Position numbers and translations under genes: made by a program. From contig CM034543.1 of assembly GCA_020002185.1 (NCBI GenBank), forward strand, positions 2,285,033 through 2,349,032: a DNA stretch of 64,000 nucleotides, in the 5' to 3' direction. The stretch comes from Paraescarpia echinospica (Eukaryota > Annelida > Polychaeta > Sabellida > Siboglinidae). Positions within the stretch are counted from its first letter, which is position 1, and every line of letters begins with the position of its first letter. Below the pieces are notes generated by a model. That model saw nothing but the letters and a program-made list of their open reading frames with translations, did no database searches and was not told where the DNA came from. Shown one piece after another: positions 22,601-34,656 of this stretch.

Positions 22601-23555
22601 TTTTGTATTTTCGTTGAGTAGCGTCATACCCTGCGATTTGCTTGACAGCTTCATGTGTTTCAGCGAAGTTCTTCGGATCAATGCAATCTTGAACGCTGTG
22701 TTTCTTTGCATTTGGCATCAGGCGTGCGTTTACAATAATTATTGGAAGTTCCCGCGTTTTGCCGCTTACAACATTTGTGGTGTGCTCTTCCACGTCCTTT
22801 TTGCGCTTTCCAAACGTCATGATTAGGCTGTCATTTCATGCCACTTTTGCCACTTCATTGTTATCCTTGGAGTTGACAACATACACGAAGAAACTGCTAT
22901 GTTCGTTATCTGATACTGGAGTAGCAATCTAACTTGGAGAACAGCTTCACTCCGTTTCGTGCATGTTTCTGTATTCTCTGTACGTCTTCTCTGGTGGTCA
23001 TTGAGTTCATTTGCAACATAGAATGCCTTGCAGAACTCACAAGGTAAATAATCTGTGGGATCTTTTCTCTGATTTTAATTCAGCCTGTACTTTGGTTTGA
23101 TAGGTCTCGTTTTCCTTAAGTATGCTGTAGTTGTGAAGGTAGCCCATGCATCTTTTCTCGCCGATGACTTCTTGTGGTATTGGAGTGCACTCTCAACCTC
23201 TGGCTCCCTTGCACGCATGACGTTTATCCCACTTTTGTTTCATCGTGTCTGATCGTGTTAGTTGCACATATATTGCTTGTGAAGATACGGGTGGGACTAT
23301 GTCGGAGGCTGCGTCGTCTAGTTCTGGATAAAGATGGACACCAGGTACCTGTGTGGTTTCGGCTACATCGGTCGCATTTTGGAGATGATTTCTATTTAGC
23401 AGTGGTGTAGTTCTTGACAGATCCAAACATGTGGGAGGACAAAATATGTTCTACTCCAATCTCACTATCGCTGACGAAGTCGATGTCGCTGTCATCTTCC
23501 AAGGACTCATCATCACTACATGGGAACCAGACAGTTTCAACTTCATACAAAATCT
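22569..23555 (-). pseudogene. Acidic, C2H2-like zinc-finger protein remnant
   Basis: Read on the minus strand from about 23,555 downward. First comes an acidic stretch (WFPCSDDESLEDDSDIDFVS), then a less conserved part with a frame change near 23,415. Around 23,050-22,970 a finger appears: DYLPCEFCKAF followed by NELNDHQRRR, giving Cys-x2-Cys and a downstream His with a possible last Cys. A second frame change leads to a tail with NFAETHEAVKQIAGYDATQR (about 22,680-22,620). The order acidic N-terminus, PCEFC-type finger, then AVK-x2-AGYD recalls uncharacterised invertebrate zinc-finger proteins found near mobile elements. At least two frame breaks make it a pseudogene unless they are introns. 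Confidence 0.45.
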
Positions 23556-23559
23556 GACA

Positions 23560-25085
23560 TCAATATTCGTCTCGCATGCAGCTAGTACGGGCTGTAATTA
23601 TATTTATAGCAGCAACAACTATTGGACTACAAAATGTACATAAAACAACGGGCATCGGGAGACAATCTAAATCTTTCGGCCTAACATAAACGTTAGCATA
23701 CATCTTTAATATTTTAAAAAGTTATTATTTTCTAAACAATTCCTTAACATTTCCCCGGATACATGGCAGTAAAAAACGTGGCTACTTATTGCACAAAACG
23801 ATTTCGTTTTCACAGATTTTGTAGTGTGCGCCGTAAGCGATCGAACAAGATTATATTCTTCGTCGTAATTATTAACTTCTTAAGCAAACATATTGTGTAC
23901 ATGACTACTATTCGTGCCAATGCTACTGATTCAGGCCGTAGACTGACAATTTGACGTACCTTCTATCTCGCACATAATTTGTAAATATACCCAAGCATTC
24001 AAGTGTTAATATCACATTTACACAAGTAATGTAAATGTTATTAAGCAACAGACCGGTGTTGGGTTGTAGCAGTTGTCCCATCTGTCGCGACGTGGAAGGT
24101 CCTGATTGACCTTGTATGTCATGTTCCACAGTTGCTTTTAAAAAGGGCTCCTCTGACTGTTCTCCTCTCGGACTGGGTGGGTGACTAACTAGACGCCTGT
24201 ATCAATAGCGCAATCACATTTAATACACATTGCAACACATAACAAATATCTGAAAACGTTTTAAAAATCATAAATGCATCAAATAAGTAGTACGTGTCTA
24301 TGCTAGTTCCCTGCGCGAGCCTGGAGAGCCGGGTACATTATATATTTTGCAAGCTGGGCCAGCCTGGGACATGTTCTGGATGGAACAAAAATATTAATTT
24401 AATAATAGTCAAGCACGAGAGACCCGTAGCAGGTGTTTCATTTCATATAAACAATCATTTTTGTGAACCCTCTTTCTCCGAAATGTGAACCCGCTCATAC
24501 TTCATCATTAAAATGTATTACAGTTTATTTACTGCTTCTGTTGTGTTTCTTCTTATTACATTAGTATATTTCCTAAGTTGGTAGTTTGTGCTTAGCGGGC
24601 CGGGGCCGGGGCTAAGCGTAAATTCTAGTTTGCGGGCCTGGCTTGAGATATTCTTGCGGACCTGGCCCGGGCCTGGACTCTAAATCGTGTTAAGTGCGGG
24701 CAGGGCTTGGGCTAAAATGCTAGACCCACAGTCATTTCACAGTAAGTAATTTGTATACATGAATTTGATACTGTAAATTTCACACTATTGTGCCTTTATT
24801 ACTCGACACACCTATTCGTGTGATATTAAAGCCAATCTTCATGATTCTATCACATGTTGGATGCTTCAGTATGTTAAATCTAACTTTGGACATGGTAATT
24901 TATTCAATCTGTATGTTATTACAAGATTCACATTTGCATGTATATAAACCAAGACACAACATTATTTTGTTGTCTTATCATTAATTCCTGCCTTTATCAG
25001 TCAGATACGGATGCATTTATTAATTATTGCATATAAATTAATATTTGAAGTATTGACAACTCATTATTATACTTACTCTCCATGG
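23560..25085. other. No recognised gene; GC-rich imperfect repeat at 24,590-24,728
   Basis: Mostly AT-rich DNA. At 24,590-24,728 a run of imperfect units (GGGCCGGGGC, GCGGGCCTGGCTTG, GGACCTGGCCCGGGCCTGG, GGGCAGGGCTTGGGC) stands out from the background. A related GC-rich patch lies at about 24,310-24,370. Confidence 0.5.
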
Positions 25086-25088
25086 CAA

Positions 25089-25280
25089 CTATTTGTTGCC
25101 ACAGTTATGGACCAATTGTTCACCTGGTGCTATGACTCTGGTAGCAAAGAGAATCGGGTGAGACAGACCAGTGGCGTCTTTGACAACCTTCATGGCGCAA
25201 TTGAATGCACCAATCCCGTCATTGACATATTTGTCCAGCCCAGTTGTTTCAGTGGTATCAATGCTTACAACATACCTACG
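25089..25280 (-). pseudogene. SET-domain fragment, KMT5A (SETD8)-like
   Basis: The minus strand encodes 63 residues ending in TAG, after a possible acceptor (CGGGCTAG) just upstream. SET-domain landmarks appear in the right order: SIDTTETTGLDKYVND (aligning with the ID-T-E-x-R-x-x-R-x-x-N region), NCAMKV, HPILFATRVIAPGEQL, then HNCGNK, where active SET domains have the YDYG/YNYG tyrosines. SET enzymes methylate lysines, and KMT5A acts on histone H4K20. Loss of the two tyrosines and absence of the rest of the domain indicate a dead fragment, or one exon of a gene outside my recognition. Confidence 0.55.
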
Positions 25281-26740
25281 CTAGCCCGATTATACTTATA
25301 TAACATTTGAACACTATACTACTACTGGCGACCTAACAAAACAATATCACGACTTTTCAAAGAAGGCTAATATTTTGGCGTTTGGGATTTTTACTCCAAA
25401 ATTACTTCGAAAATGTAATATCGAAAATCGTTCATATGTCACAGCTATTCTCATTTAAGTTAATTTTTTATGAGAAACACTGTGGTGTTTTCTTTCAGTT
25501 AATTCTAAGGTGCTGACTAGCTGGACACCACTTGGATACTGCACCCATCAGTTCATGGGAACGCCCAGGCATTTCGGGTCGCACAGGAAACGTGCGAAAG
25601 TTTCTGCAGGGGTCACTAATGCACAAAACCAATGTTATATCAATCAATTAATTACCTAAAACTATATAATGCTGCTCAATGAATGGGGACACTCACACGC
25701 TTGATACTCCCGGAACCGAAGAGGGTTGTAAACGGCACAAGTTTGGCTTAGTGCTTGGACTCAAACAGTTGTGATTTCCACACCTGGAGCGCTGTGAAAT
25801 GCTACAGACGAGCTTGACATATGCATTGACTGCAGTGATAGCAGTCAAGCAGTCATGCTATCAGATTGTTGATGATTTAATCATAAAAACGGTGTTGCGT
25901 GCTTTCTTAGCGGGTAAATAAATGCTTGCAAATATGACTACTTAAATAGTCACAGTATTAGGCAATACTTCAGTTATACCATACCATTTGATCACTTAGG
26001 TATCTACAGAGTATTAATAAAACATTTGAAAAGACTTTAGTTATTTTCCCTGCATGCTTATTACGACGTGTATATTAATTCGGGCCCATGCTTTCTGTCA
26101 ACGGGGCTTGCAATGTACATTGTTCGTTATCAATAAACTGTGATAAATGTCGGTACATTTAGCACAGTTATGTAAATTTTTATATAGAAAGTTATATAAT
26201 GAAATATAAAATTATATTTTTCTAAGACGTTATACATTCATGTAGATTTGTGGTCAAAACGCTGTATATTGGTATATTGGTCATTAGCCTAGGTTTATGT
26301 GAATGTGTTAGTCGTGTTCAATGAACACAAAAAGGCATTTAGATTTTGAAATCACAATATGCACTTTTACAATAAAGGGTGGAAACTCAGAAGCGCATAA
26401 CATAATCGGGACTAATAAATAATTAGCCACTCATTTTATGTTGCTTACTGCTGATCTTCTGGTGAACCGCTGATCTCAACAACCATCTCAGCAGGCGTAT
26501 AAATTACGCAATCAGTCAACCCCAGCCAGCTTACGCTGCTCCCTTTAAACTAGTCTTCGATTTAGATTGGGAGCGCAGCTTTCATACAACTGCGCCACAA
26601 GGACTTTGCAGTGTCCTGTAGAACATTTATGAAGTGAATTGGTTTGATGAAAAATTATGTAACATTATGTAACATTAAGTTACTGGACATAACATAATAT
26701 CACATACATATTTTATATATTGTCAAGATAGGATTGTAAG

Positions 26741-26815
26741 ATATGACTATCATGGCATACTAATTATATATAATATATATAATAGTATATAATTAGTATG
26801 TAATGATAGTCATAT
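26741..26815. repeat. 30-bp-arm hairpin
   Basis: 26,741-26,770 and 26,786-26,815 are reverse complements at 28 of 30 positions, with a 15-nt AT loop. The arms contain GACTATCAT and CATACTAATTATATA. Confidence 0.85.
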
Positions 26816-26818
26816 ATT

Positions 26819-26823
<5 letters not shown>

Positions 26824-26849
<26 letters not shown>

Positions 26850-26851
26850 CT
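26824..26851. repeat. (TA)n microsatellite
   Basis: About 13 TA units directly after the hairpin. Confidence 0.95.
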
Positions 26852-28038
26852 CCTAACAGCAGCATACGTCGACCAAATATGCAAAAGGGACAGCCTTAGT
26901 CAGACCGCCGTTTTTAAGCAGACCATAGCCCCAATCTAGAGGCAGAGCATTTATTACATAGGAGATACCTTGATAATGACTCTAGATCAAACAGATCTTG
27001 CAAAACAGATATGGACATTTCATTTTTTCTACTGTTTTGTAGAATATAGTGACTTTTAAGTTAAAGATTTGCGTTTCGCTGATTGAAGGAACTAAAAAAT
27101 TAAATCATCCCAAGCATCGTCGCATTTACTGAGTCATTACTATGATATGATTTTTAGTCGTTTTGGTAATTTCATCATAGATATGTGTGGACCGCTAAAG
27201 ATTTTTTATCTAGGTTAAATTTAAGCTTTCTCTTTAAAATATATTTTTTTATTTTTACTAAATACTGGGAAATGTGTAATCGCAACTGACTAGTTTTACG
27301 ACCACATATTAATTAACTATGCATTTCCTCAACAGTTGATATGTAGGGAGGATATGGTTATAACTCTGCTACATATATGATTTTTATAAATACAGTTCTG
27401 AAGCAGGCTGAAACACTTTACATTACGCCTTCCACACATAGTAGAGAGCATTGTTTCAGTTCACTCTGGTGTATGAATATGTATCTGTCTATAGACACTG
27501 GTAGATATTTGTGTACGAATAGTCCTCGCGCATTAATTGCAGCGTGGCTGGATGCTTCCCAGAGAAGTCGAGGTGGTGTTCTATTGAACAGGTCTGCCAG
27601 GGAGTAAAGTGAATAGCCCATTGAGCAGTCCTGAGGACTAGATACTGCGCTGTAACATACCTTTTATTACAATCGTTGAATGTGCCCATCTACAACAACT
27701 CGTAATAAAAGCTTGCGAATATTTGAAATTACATAGATAAATACCAACAGGTATTTGAACCTGCAACTGCACTTCACTCAAGACTTCGGAATATTTGAAC
27801 ACACATTCCAGAACATCAACGTGATTACGTGATTAAAACTTCTCACAACATTAAAATAAAATGTGACTAATAGCATAATATAATTAAAAATATAATAAAC
27901 AAAACATATGCACCAAAAGGAATTGCACGTGCGACATTTGCATACGTGTAGTGAACATTCAAATATTGAAGTAAATCTAACACATATTTGTAATAAGGTT
28001 ATTCATTGTGATATGACATATAGTTTAAAAGGACTGAA

Positions 28039-28160
28039 CATACACTGTCAATATCACTACCTTGCTAGGTTGATATATTTTTTTTTAATCATATTATGCA
28101 AATTACATACATATGCAAATATATATCAACCTAGCAAGGTAGTGATATTGACAGTGTATG
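28039..28160. repeat. Perfect 40-bp inverted repeat with 42-nt loop
   Basis: 28,039-28,078 is the exact reverse complement of 28,121-28,160, including CACTGTCAATATCACTACC. No mismatch in 40 bp, so it is recent or maintained. The loop is T-rich and holds ATGCAAA twice. Confidence 0.95.
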
Positions 28161-28617
28161 TATACCGTACCACGTAATTTGGATTCAATGGAGTTTTCCG
28201 TTCTCCAATTGTACTTAACACAATTAAAAAATAAACTGAAGTTAAATATTTCCAAGTTTAATAATTCGTTAAGAAATGTAAGAAAACTCTCATGCTCCAA
28301 ATGTACATCGCGGGGTATGCTCCTACAGCCAGGAACACGAGAGTAAACCATTACAGCTCGCTCGCCTCGTTATCTATCTAAGATGGCGGGAATGTGGGAT
28401 TGCTAGGTTGTTTGTAAGTTAGACGAGGATGTGTGTATATGTTCCATCTACCAAATCGTAATTGCGGACCTTCGGCTAATATGTTTTTATACTATGCCAG
28501 GGTGATCTGAGTGGATATCAGTAAAAAAGGAACAGGACCCTACTTCATGTGAGGCCCCCACTTACAGGCTTGTGTGTTAGGTGCATGAAGACCCCAGTTA
28601 GGCCTCTCACTCCACAC

Positions 28618-28621
28618 ACAA

Positions 28622-28681
<60 letters not shown>
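28618..28681. repeat. (CA)n microsatellite
   Basis: About 30 CA units. Confidence 0.95.
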
Positions 28682-28683
<2 letters not shown>

Positions 28684-28906
28684 AACTTTTATTATAAAGG
28701 GCTACCAACTTTATAGGCATTATTATACGCCAGTATAACATCATAACACTGATAATCTCATTTTCTTAACCGACACAAAAACAAATATTGTAATCTTATT
28801 TTATTCAAATAATATTATGCTTTGAAGTATACCAGTAATATTGCGTTATATTTTAATATTTATATTTGCCGATACAGTAATATGGCTAATCTTGCCACTT
28901 TCAGAG

Positions 28907-30249
28907 CAGCGACATAGTGATGACGCGGCTGTCGCAGACACCTCACCAACAATGGCTCCAAAAGACAGACGTGGTCATCATCAGAATCATACAATTTGTG
29001 ACAAGTGTCGTGAGCGAGTGCGACAACACAGCAATAGTTTCCCGCGATACGTCAGTCACTATCGCCGAACTGCTGTTCCGAACCGTAAATATATAACTGC
29101 TGTCCACATCCGAGATTTACCCGGCTTATGTAGCAAAGTGTGAGGAAGACAGCGCTCAACCGTTGACCGCTTCTTTCTATGGAAATGTCTTCAACACGCA
29201 GTTTAATATAAGTTTCAAGCCGCCCCTGCAGGATAACTGCCATATCTGCGACAGGCAACTGGCCAGAGCACCGGATGCTCCTCCGGATCCAGCTATAAAA
29301 CTACACCTAACTAAAGCCCAGGCTGCCAAGGATGCCTTTATAGCTGACAAAGCTGCGGCTGTCAGCCCTGATGCACCAGCATGCATGACGATGGACCTTC
29401 AACTGGCACTGCCCACTCCTCATATCTCCACGTCTGTCGTGTTCTACCTGAGGTAGCTGTGGAATTAAAACGTCGGCTTGCACCTTTGTGACGACCACAG
29501 TGTTGTGATTTGTGTATGGCCAGAGCACGTTGTCAGTCGTGGAGCGGATGAGGTTGGATCGTGTTTGTTGAAGGCCCTACCCACGATTCTGCATAATAGG
29601 CGGCTCATTGTATGGTCTGACTCATGCAGTGGCCAGAACAAGAACTTCAAAATAATGTGTGTTTGGTTGTACATGGTCAAGAGCGGCATGTTAGATGAGG
29701 TCGAGCACAAGTTTTTCGTGCTCGGACATTCGATGATGGACAGTGAAAGAGATTTCTGTCTCATTGAGAAGCGGAAGCGAGCAATGCAATATGTGTACAC
29801 ACATCATGACTGGGTCCATTTGATTAAGTCGGCCAAAGCGAAAAATCCTTTTGTTGTTGTGGAGATGACGACAGATGATATGAAGGACCTGAGTGCTATA
29901 GAGAAAAGGTTTGTGAAGACGAAATGCGATGATGGCAGTATGTTGAGGATGAGGACTCTGTCTGTTGTGAGAGTGGCGAGGGAACACCTTGAAAGTTATT
30001 CGTAAAGACAAACTACAGTCGAGATGTTGAGCTGTTTAGATCCATCGATATTGGTAGGCGAGCTCGGAAGGGTTCTGCACAGTTGCCACCTCTCGACCAA
30101 ACCATCTTTCTCGCCAAGTACCCCCGTGGCAGGTCTATCAAGGCGGCGAAGAAGACAGAACTGATAAATCTGCTTGTCTACATTCCTCGCGTCCACCATC
30201 AGTACTTCTCTGGCATTGCTGGTGAGGGCGACGAAGAGGAAGATTAATA
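28907..30249 (+). pseudogene. DUF7869-type transposon-associated protein, decayed
   Basis: A long protein of the kind repeatedly found as 'uncharacterised' in invertebrate genomes and classed, as far as I recall, with DUF7869 or integrase-like domains. It starts after an acceptor-like TTGCCACTTTCAG (28,906). Blocks in order: KDRRGHHQNH; HSNSFPRYVSHYRR; NRKYITAV; after a frame change near 29,100, CEEDSAQP; FNTQFNISFKPPLQDNC with CHICD (zinc-binding-like); MDLQLALPTPH; GADEVGSCLL; LIVWSDSCSGQNKN (acidic RNase-H-like block); HKFFVLGHSMMDSERDF. After another frame change near 30,000 come AKYPRGRSIKAAKKTELINL and IPRVHHQYF. Two in-frame stops (TAG at 29,454; TAA twelve bases later) interrupt it. 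It is probably dead. Confidence 0.65.
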
Positions 30250-30257
30250 ACTGGTCA

Positions 30258-30405
30258 GCAATGATATGTCAGGGGATGAGGACTGGTAATCTGATGGAAT
30301 AGATGTGTCATTGTATTACTTGATCTGTCAAGGGATGGGGACTGGTAATCTGATGGAATTGATGTGTCACTCTATTGATTTGTCAGGGGATGAGGACTGG
30401 TAATC
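30258..30405. repeat. About 58-bp tandem repeat, 3 copies
   Basis: Three units with TGTCAGGGGATGAGGACTGG (or GATGGGGACTGG), TAATCTGATGGAAT and GATGTGTCA. They start just after the decayed gene, whose last codons they overlap. Confidence 0.85.
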
Positions 30406-30409
30406 TTTT

Positions 30410-31343
30410 GTAATATTGTATTTTTGTTCCCTGTCCTGTACAGAATGGTTATTATGTAATTCAAACACATTGATTCATGGCACGGCACATAATATTTGTC
30501 TAAGGCATAAACATATCACTTCACTAATAATATGACCTGTTGCTTAATTGAGTTAATTAGCAAACAAAAAACTGAAATATTTGACTTGCAAGATAACGAT
30601 GGACAACTGGAGTGGGGAAAAACAAAAAACATTAATGCATAAAATCATCAAATCTTCACTAATGAGCTATTGCTTAATTACGCTAGTCACCAAAAAACAA
30701 AGATTGTTCCTGCAAAATTACTTCGGGCAATTAATGGAGTCGGAAAAACTAAAAAACGTTGTCTGGTGCATAACAATATAATTTGTGACGAATTACGCAT
30801 TTGCGTAATTAAGCTAATTAGCGTTAATTAGCTGTGATAATTTGCATGGATGAGCACGTTAAGCAACTAATCAGTGAACATAACAAAACAACTGAGTCAC
30901 AAAGAATGCTAACTACGGAATACTTCAAAAATGAACTTAGGAGACTGATCAAACTTTGACTGCGTTTTTCTCCCTTATTACGAAAATGGACTTAGGGGGT
31001 TGTTGAACTAGGCAGCACAATTTATCACTGGTGTCACACTGATTCCTTCTGCAGATACAGGTAACAGGACGTGGAGTGAACAATAGGTAAATACGCTGAC
31101 AGTTGATACGTAGACAGCAATGTTGCATTATCCATTCAAATTTTTTAATTAACAACCCGGACACAAACATAATTATTATGGCTTGAACAATTCCTGAATA
31201 TGCACAAAGTGATTTGAATCAAACAACAACATTGTTCACGGAAGTATTGTGTGTCAAAAGTAGAACACTGTCCTGTTTTAATTGTTTCAACAAAATGAAT
31301 ATCGACAATGGGTCTTTTTGCTGATCAGCTGCAAGCCAACATT
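30410..31343. other. AT-rich DNA with short palindromes
   Basis: Contains AATTACGCATTTGCGTAATT (30,789-30,808), a 9-bp palindrome with a 2-nt centre, beside repeated GCTAATTAGC and GTTAATTAGC words. No gene recognised. Confidence 0.5.
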
Positions 31344-32415
31344 ATGGAATCGGCAATCACTTCAAACTGTCCGAGCGATTCAACAGTTCGGATTCGACGA
31401 CGAACAACACTTCTGAACAACATGGTACCCCAATATATGCTTTATTGTTTATGTGTGCGTTAGGTTTACCAGGTAATCTTCTTAAAATTGCTGTCTATAT
31501 CGCAAAGATTACAACGTCGATGAGAGTGTACTTGTTTGGATTGGCCGTCACTGATTCAACCGTCTGCTTTTGTGGAATTGTTCTGACAATTATCTCTACA
31601 AGTGAGGTAGCAAGGACAATATTTGTTAGTATAATCAGTTTATCTGTCATCTATTCAGTTTTCCTTCTAGTGTTTGTGTCGATCGAACGTTGTATTGCTG
31701 TTAGGCGGCTGCAGTCATTCAGCATGGATCCAACACGAGCGAAGATAGCTCTAATTGTCATAGCTGTGGCTGCAACGATATTCACAACATCGTCAAAATT
31801 GGCCACGGATATGGAACATAAATGGCTTAGTCACGTTTTTAAAATATGCATGCTTTTCACTAGCTTTGTTGTTATGAATATTTGCTACACGCTTATTGCG
31901 GCCTCTAGCATTGTTGTTATGACTACTTGCTACACGCTTATTGCGGCAGCGCTTTATCAAAATATCAGAGCCTCTCGGAACCAAATCGGAGTTTTAAACG
32001 TGACACGTTCTCCTCAAACGGGAACTTCACGGTTGACAACGTCATCAGTGTGTGAAAATCCACCGTTCGATAGCACGAGACCAGTAAACATTTCCGCAGA
32101 GGCTGCGTCAAATGTGCAGATTGACGCTCCGCAATCCGTATCAGTGAACGCTACCAACAAAACGACAGCAACACAAGCGTAGAATATCAAAGGTTTGTTT
32201 TTGTTGTTTGGTATCACCGTCGTTTTTTATGGTGTTATGGCTGCCAGAGTGGCTGGTCAACATTGGCGTTTACATCTAACCGAACGTGCGGCGAATATAT
32301 ATTTTAAACTCTGTCGCCAATCTGTTCATTTACGCTGCTATCAGTTCTATGTTCCGGGATGACTTGCGACAGTTCTACCAGAAAAAACGCGTCAAACTGT
32401 CCGTTTGTTATGAAT
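31344..32415 (+). pseudogene. Rhodopsin-family (class A) GPCR, frameshifted
   Basis: A seven-helix membrane receptor relic. The first ATG (31,344) is in a different frame from TM1. The in-frame N-terminal stretch has two N-glycosylation sites (NSS, NNT). Helices visible: TM1 with GLPGN; TM2 with LAVTD (canonical LAxxD); TM3 ending SIERCIAV in place of DRY; TM4 RAKIALIVIAV, lacking the usual Trp; TM5 with a 15-residue tandem duplication (VVMNICYTLIAASSI, then VVMTTCYTLIAA). The main frame ends at 32,182 in loop 3. TM6 (FMVLWLPEWLVNIG, like CWLP) and TM7 (NSVANLFIY for NPxxY, then FRDDLRQF) follow in another frame, with an in-frame TAA between them. No disulphide cysteine is clear in extracellular loop 1. 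The ligand class cannot be told. Confidence 0.8.
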
Positions 32416-32555
32416 GAACGTACATAATAATGCTAATCGGTAATTATTGACGTTTGTATCAATTAGAAATGTAGTAATACTATTCATTCCATGTTGTGAA
32501 TGGAATATGTACATTCAAGAGTATATAATGTTATATTCAACTATGATCAGTTATA

Positions 32556-32564
32556 TTATGTGTG

Positions 32565-32596
<32 letters not shown>

Positions 32597-32601
32597 TATG
32601 G
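32556..32601. repeat. (TG)n and (TGCG)n microsatellite
   Basis: TG units pass into GCGTGCGTGCGTGCG. Confidence 0.95.
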
Positions 32602-33089
32602 AGCTGTGACTAATCGTTCAGCTGTATATGCGTTGAGTTGAAAAAACATCTCTTTATGCGTGGAACAGAAGGTACCTGATGTACAGTCATTACTGAAGTT
32701 TGACGAGTCAAATCAGCAGCGAATCCAACTGATGTTTCTCGGTAGTGTATACTGTGTCGTCTGAAGACCGACACGGAATCAGTTATCACTGTGGTTTGGA
32801 CATTCTGTTTGTGCTATTCGAAGAGCGCCTACAGTGGCTCTGTGATGCTTCTCAGAATGGCATAACATTTTGTTTGTATTATTCCTGATTTTGTTGCTGG
32901 GATGTTGATTCCGCAATTAGATTACAATTCTGGGCGCATAGTCATGAGCTGGACGTAAACATTTCTGCATGAGCATTAATTTATCTCCGTTTTCGCAGAA
33001 TTCCCGCCCAGCCGCGACGCAACTGGTGGCTGATACTTTGGGAGAGACTGTTGACTCAGAAGATAAGTGAAGTGAATTAGAACATTTCG

Positions 33090-33300
33090 GAAGAGAACGA
33101 ATCGGCTAGACGTCTACGACGATGGGCTTTGTATTCCGAGTTTAGATTTCGACATCACGATGTTTTGTCGATTGTGCACGAGCTCAGCGAAGACGTACAT
33201 TACCCCCGAAACACGACAAACACTGACAAGGCTCTGGGCCGCCAACATACCAAGGCCATGTATGCCACTGTCTAGCTGTTTCTACATCTTGGTGGCTGAA
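33090..33300 (+). pseudogene. PIF/Harbinger-like transposase N-terminal scrap
   Basis: The plus strand shows NRLDVYDDG, then in a shifted frame ALYSEFRFRHHDVLSIVHELS. This recalls the start of Harbinger/HARBI1-type nucleases, which have an F/YRF-x5-I/V-x2-I/L-V-x-E/D pattern after an LDxYDD-like lead. No DDE catalytic core follows. Frames break at least twice. Confidence 0.4.
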
Positions 33301-33579
33301 ACTACATCGGTATTGACCGTCCACGTCGAGGGCTATCTAGTATGCATGCGTACATGTTTTCTTTCGATTTAATTTTAAATCACATAATTATTTACAGAAA
33401 TATGTGAATATATGTATATATCATATGACTTGTTTATTAGATGCCAATTTGATGGTCAATGGGAGTAGAATGCTGTATTGAACTACAACACATAAAGTGT
33501 TATGATATATTCCACTAACGGATCTTATTAATTTTTTTGGCAGAGGACAACATGAACCATATCATAGTACACATCCTGC

Positions 33580-34625
33580 TGGTTAGATACTCAATAATTA
33601 TAACACTCAAAGTATCGCAATATTTATGTAAGTTTAATCCCAATTGTTTTATTTTTGCAGTTTCATAATACTTCTTTCATATATTATTGAATATCGAACC
33701 AGCACTAAATTGGCACTCAATATATCAAAGTTGTGTGATATTTATTAAAGCTTGACACTGTTAATTCGTAGTATAATTGATACATGGGTATTTAGAGTAT
33801 CAATCCAGGACTAGATCAACATTCGATATATCAATATATCGTGATACATGTAAGAGTTTGATAGTTTGTTGAATCATTATATATCGAGTACCAATCCAGC
33901 ACTGGCTTAAAACTCAATATATCACTGTATTATGATACATGCGAAAGTTCGATTTTGAAACTGTGAGTTTAATATGTACTATATCGTAATATTTTGATGA
34001 ATCGAGTATCGATCCAGCAATAGAGCAATACTCACTATATCAATCTATTGTGATACTTGTGAAAGTTTGATACTGATACTCTGATGTATCACTACATTTT
34101 GACATATCGAATATCGATCCAGCTCTAGGTGCATCGATATATAAGATACTTGAGAAAGTGTGGTGCTGATACTTAAATCTATATATTTCTATATATGGAG
34201 TACCGATCGGCCAGCACAAGTTTAGCACTCGATACTATTACATTGTCATACTTCATCTTTGTAATATGATACTCAATAAATTATTGAGTATCGAAGCACT
34301 TCACCAAATCAACATCGAATATATTTACTGAATAGTCATGAAACTTGTGGAACTTTGACACCGGTAATTTGGGTTATATTATATGATAGTTGCATACATC
34401 TGATATCGAACCTGCACTAGTATGACACTCAGTATAATATTAATGTTGTACAAAATACTTGTGAAAGTTCAATCTACTGCATGGCAGAGGTACACCACTA
34501 GATCAACATTTTATATATACTGATGCTTGCAAAAGATCAATACTGTATTGTTGAGGTAAATACTAATTTAAAATTTCATTATATTTTTTTAAAATATTGA
34601 TTGTCAATCCAGCACTAAATTAATA

Positions 34626-34656
<31 letters not shown>

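Larger units (their letters stand above)
25290..28030. other. AT-rich DNA; a possible tRNA-like relic near 26,540-26,620 (minus)
   Basis: No gene recognised. The minus strand near 26,620 reads CCTTGTGGCGCAGTTGTATG, like a tRNA D-arm or A box, but no convincing B box follows. An AT-rich hairpin and a (TA)n run are listed separately. Confidence 0.35.

Noticed and set aside
30789..30808. AATTACGCATTTGCGTAATT as a regulatory operator
   Set aside because: A short AT-rich palindrome in AT-rich DNA with no neighbouring gene that it could control.
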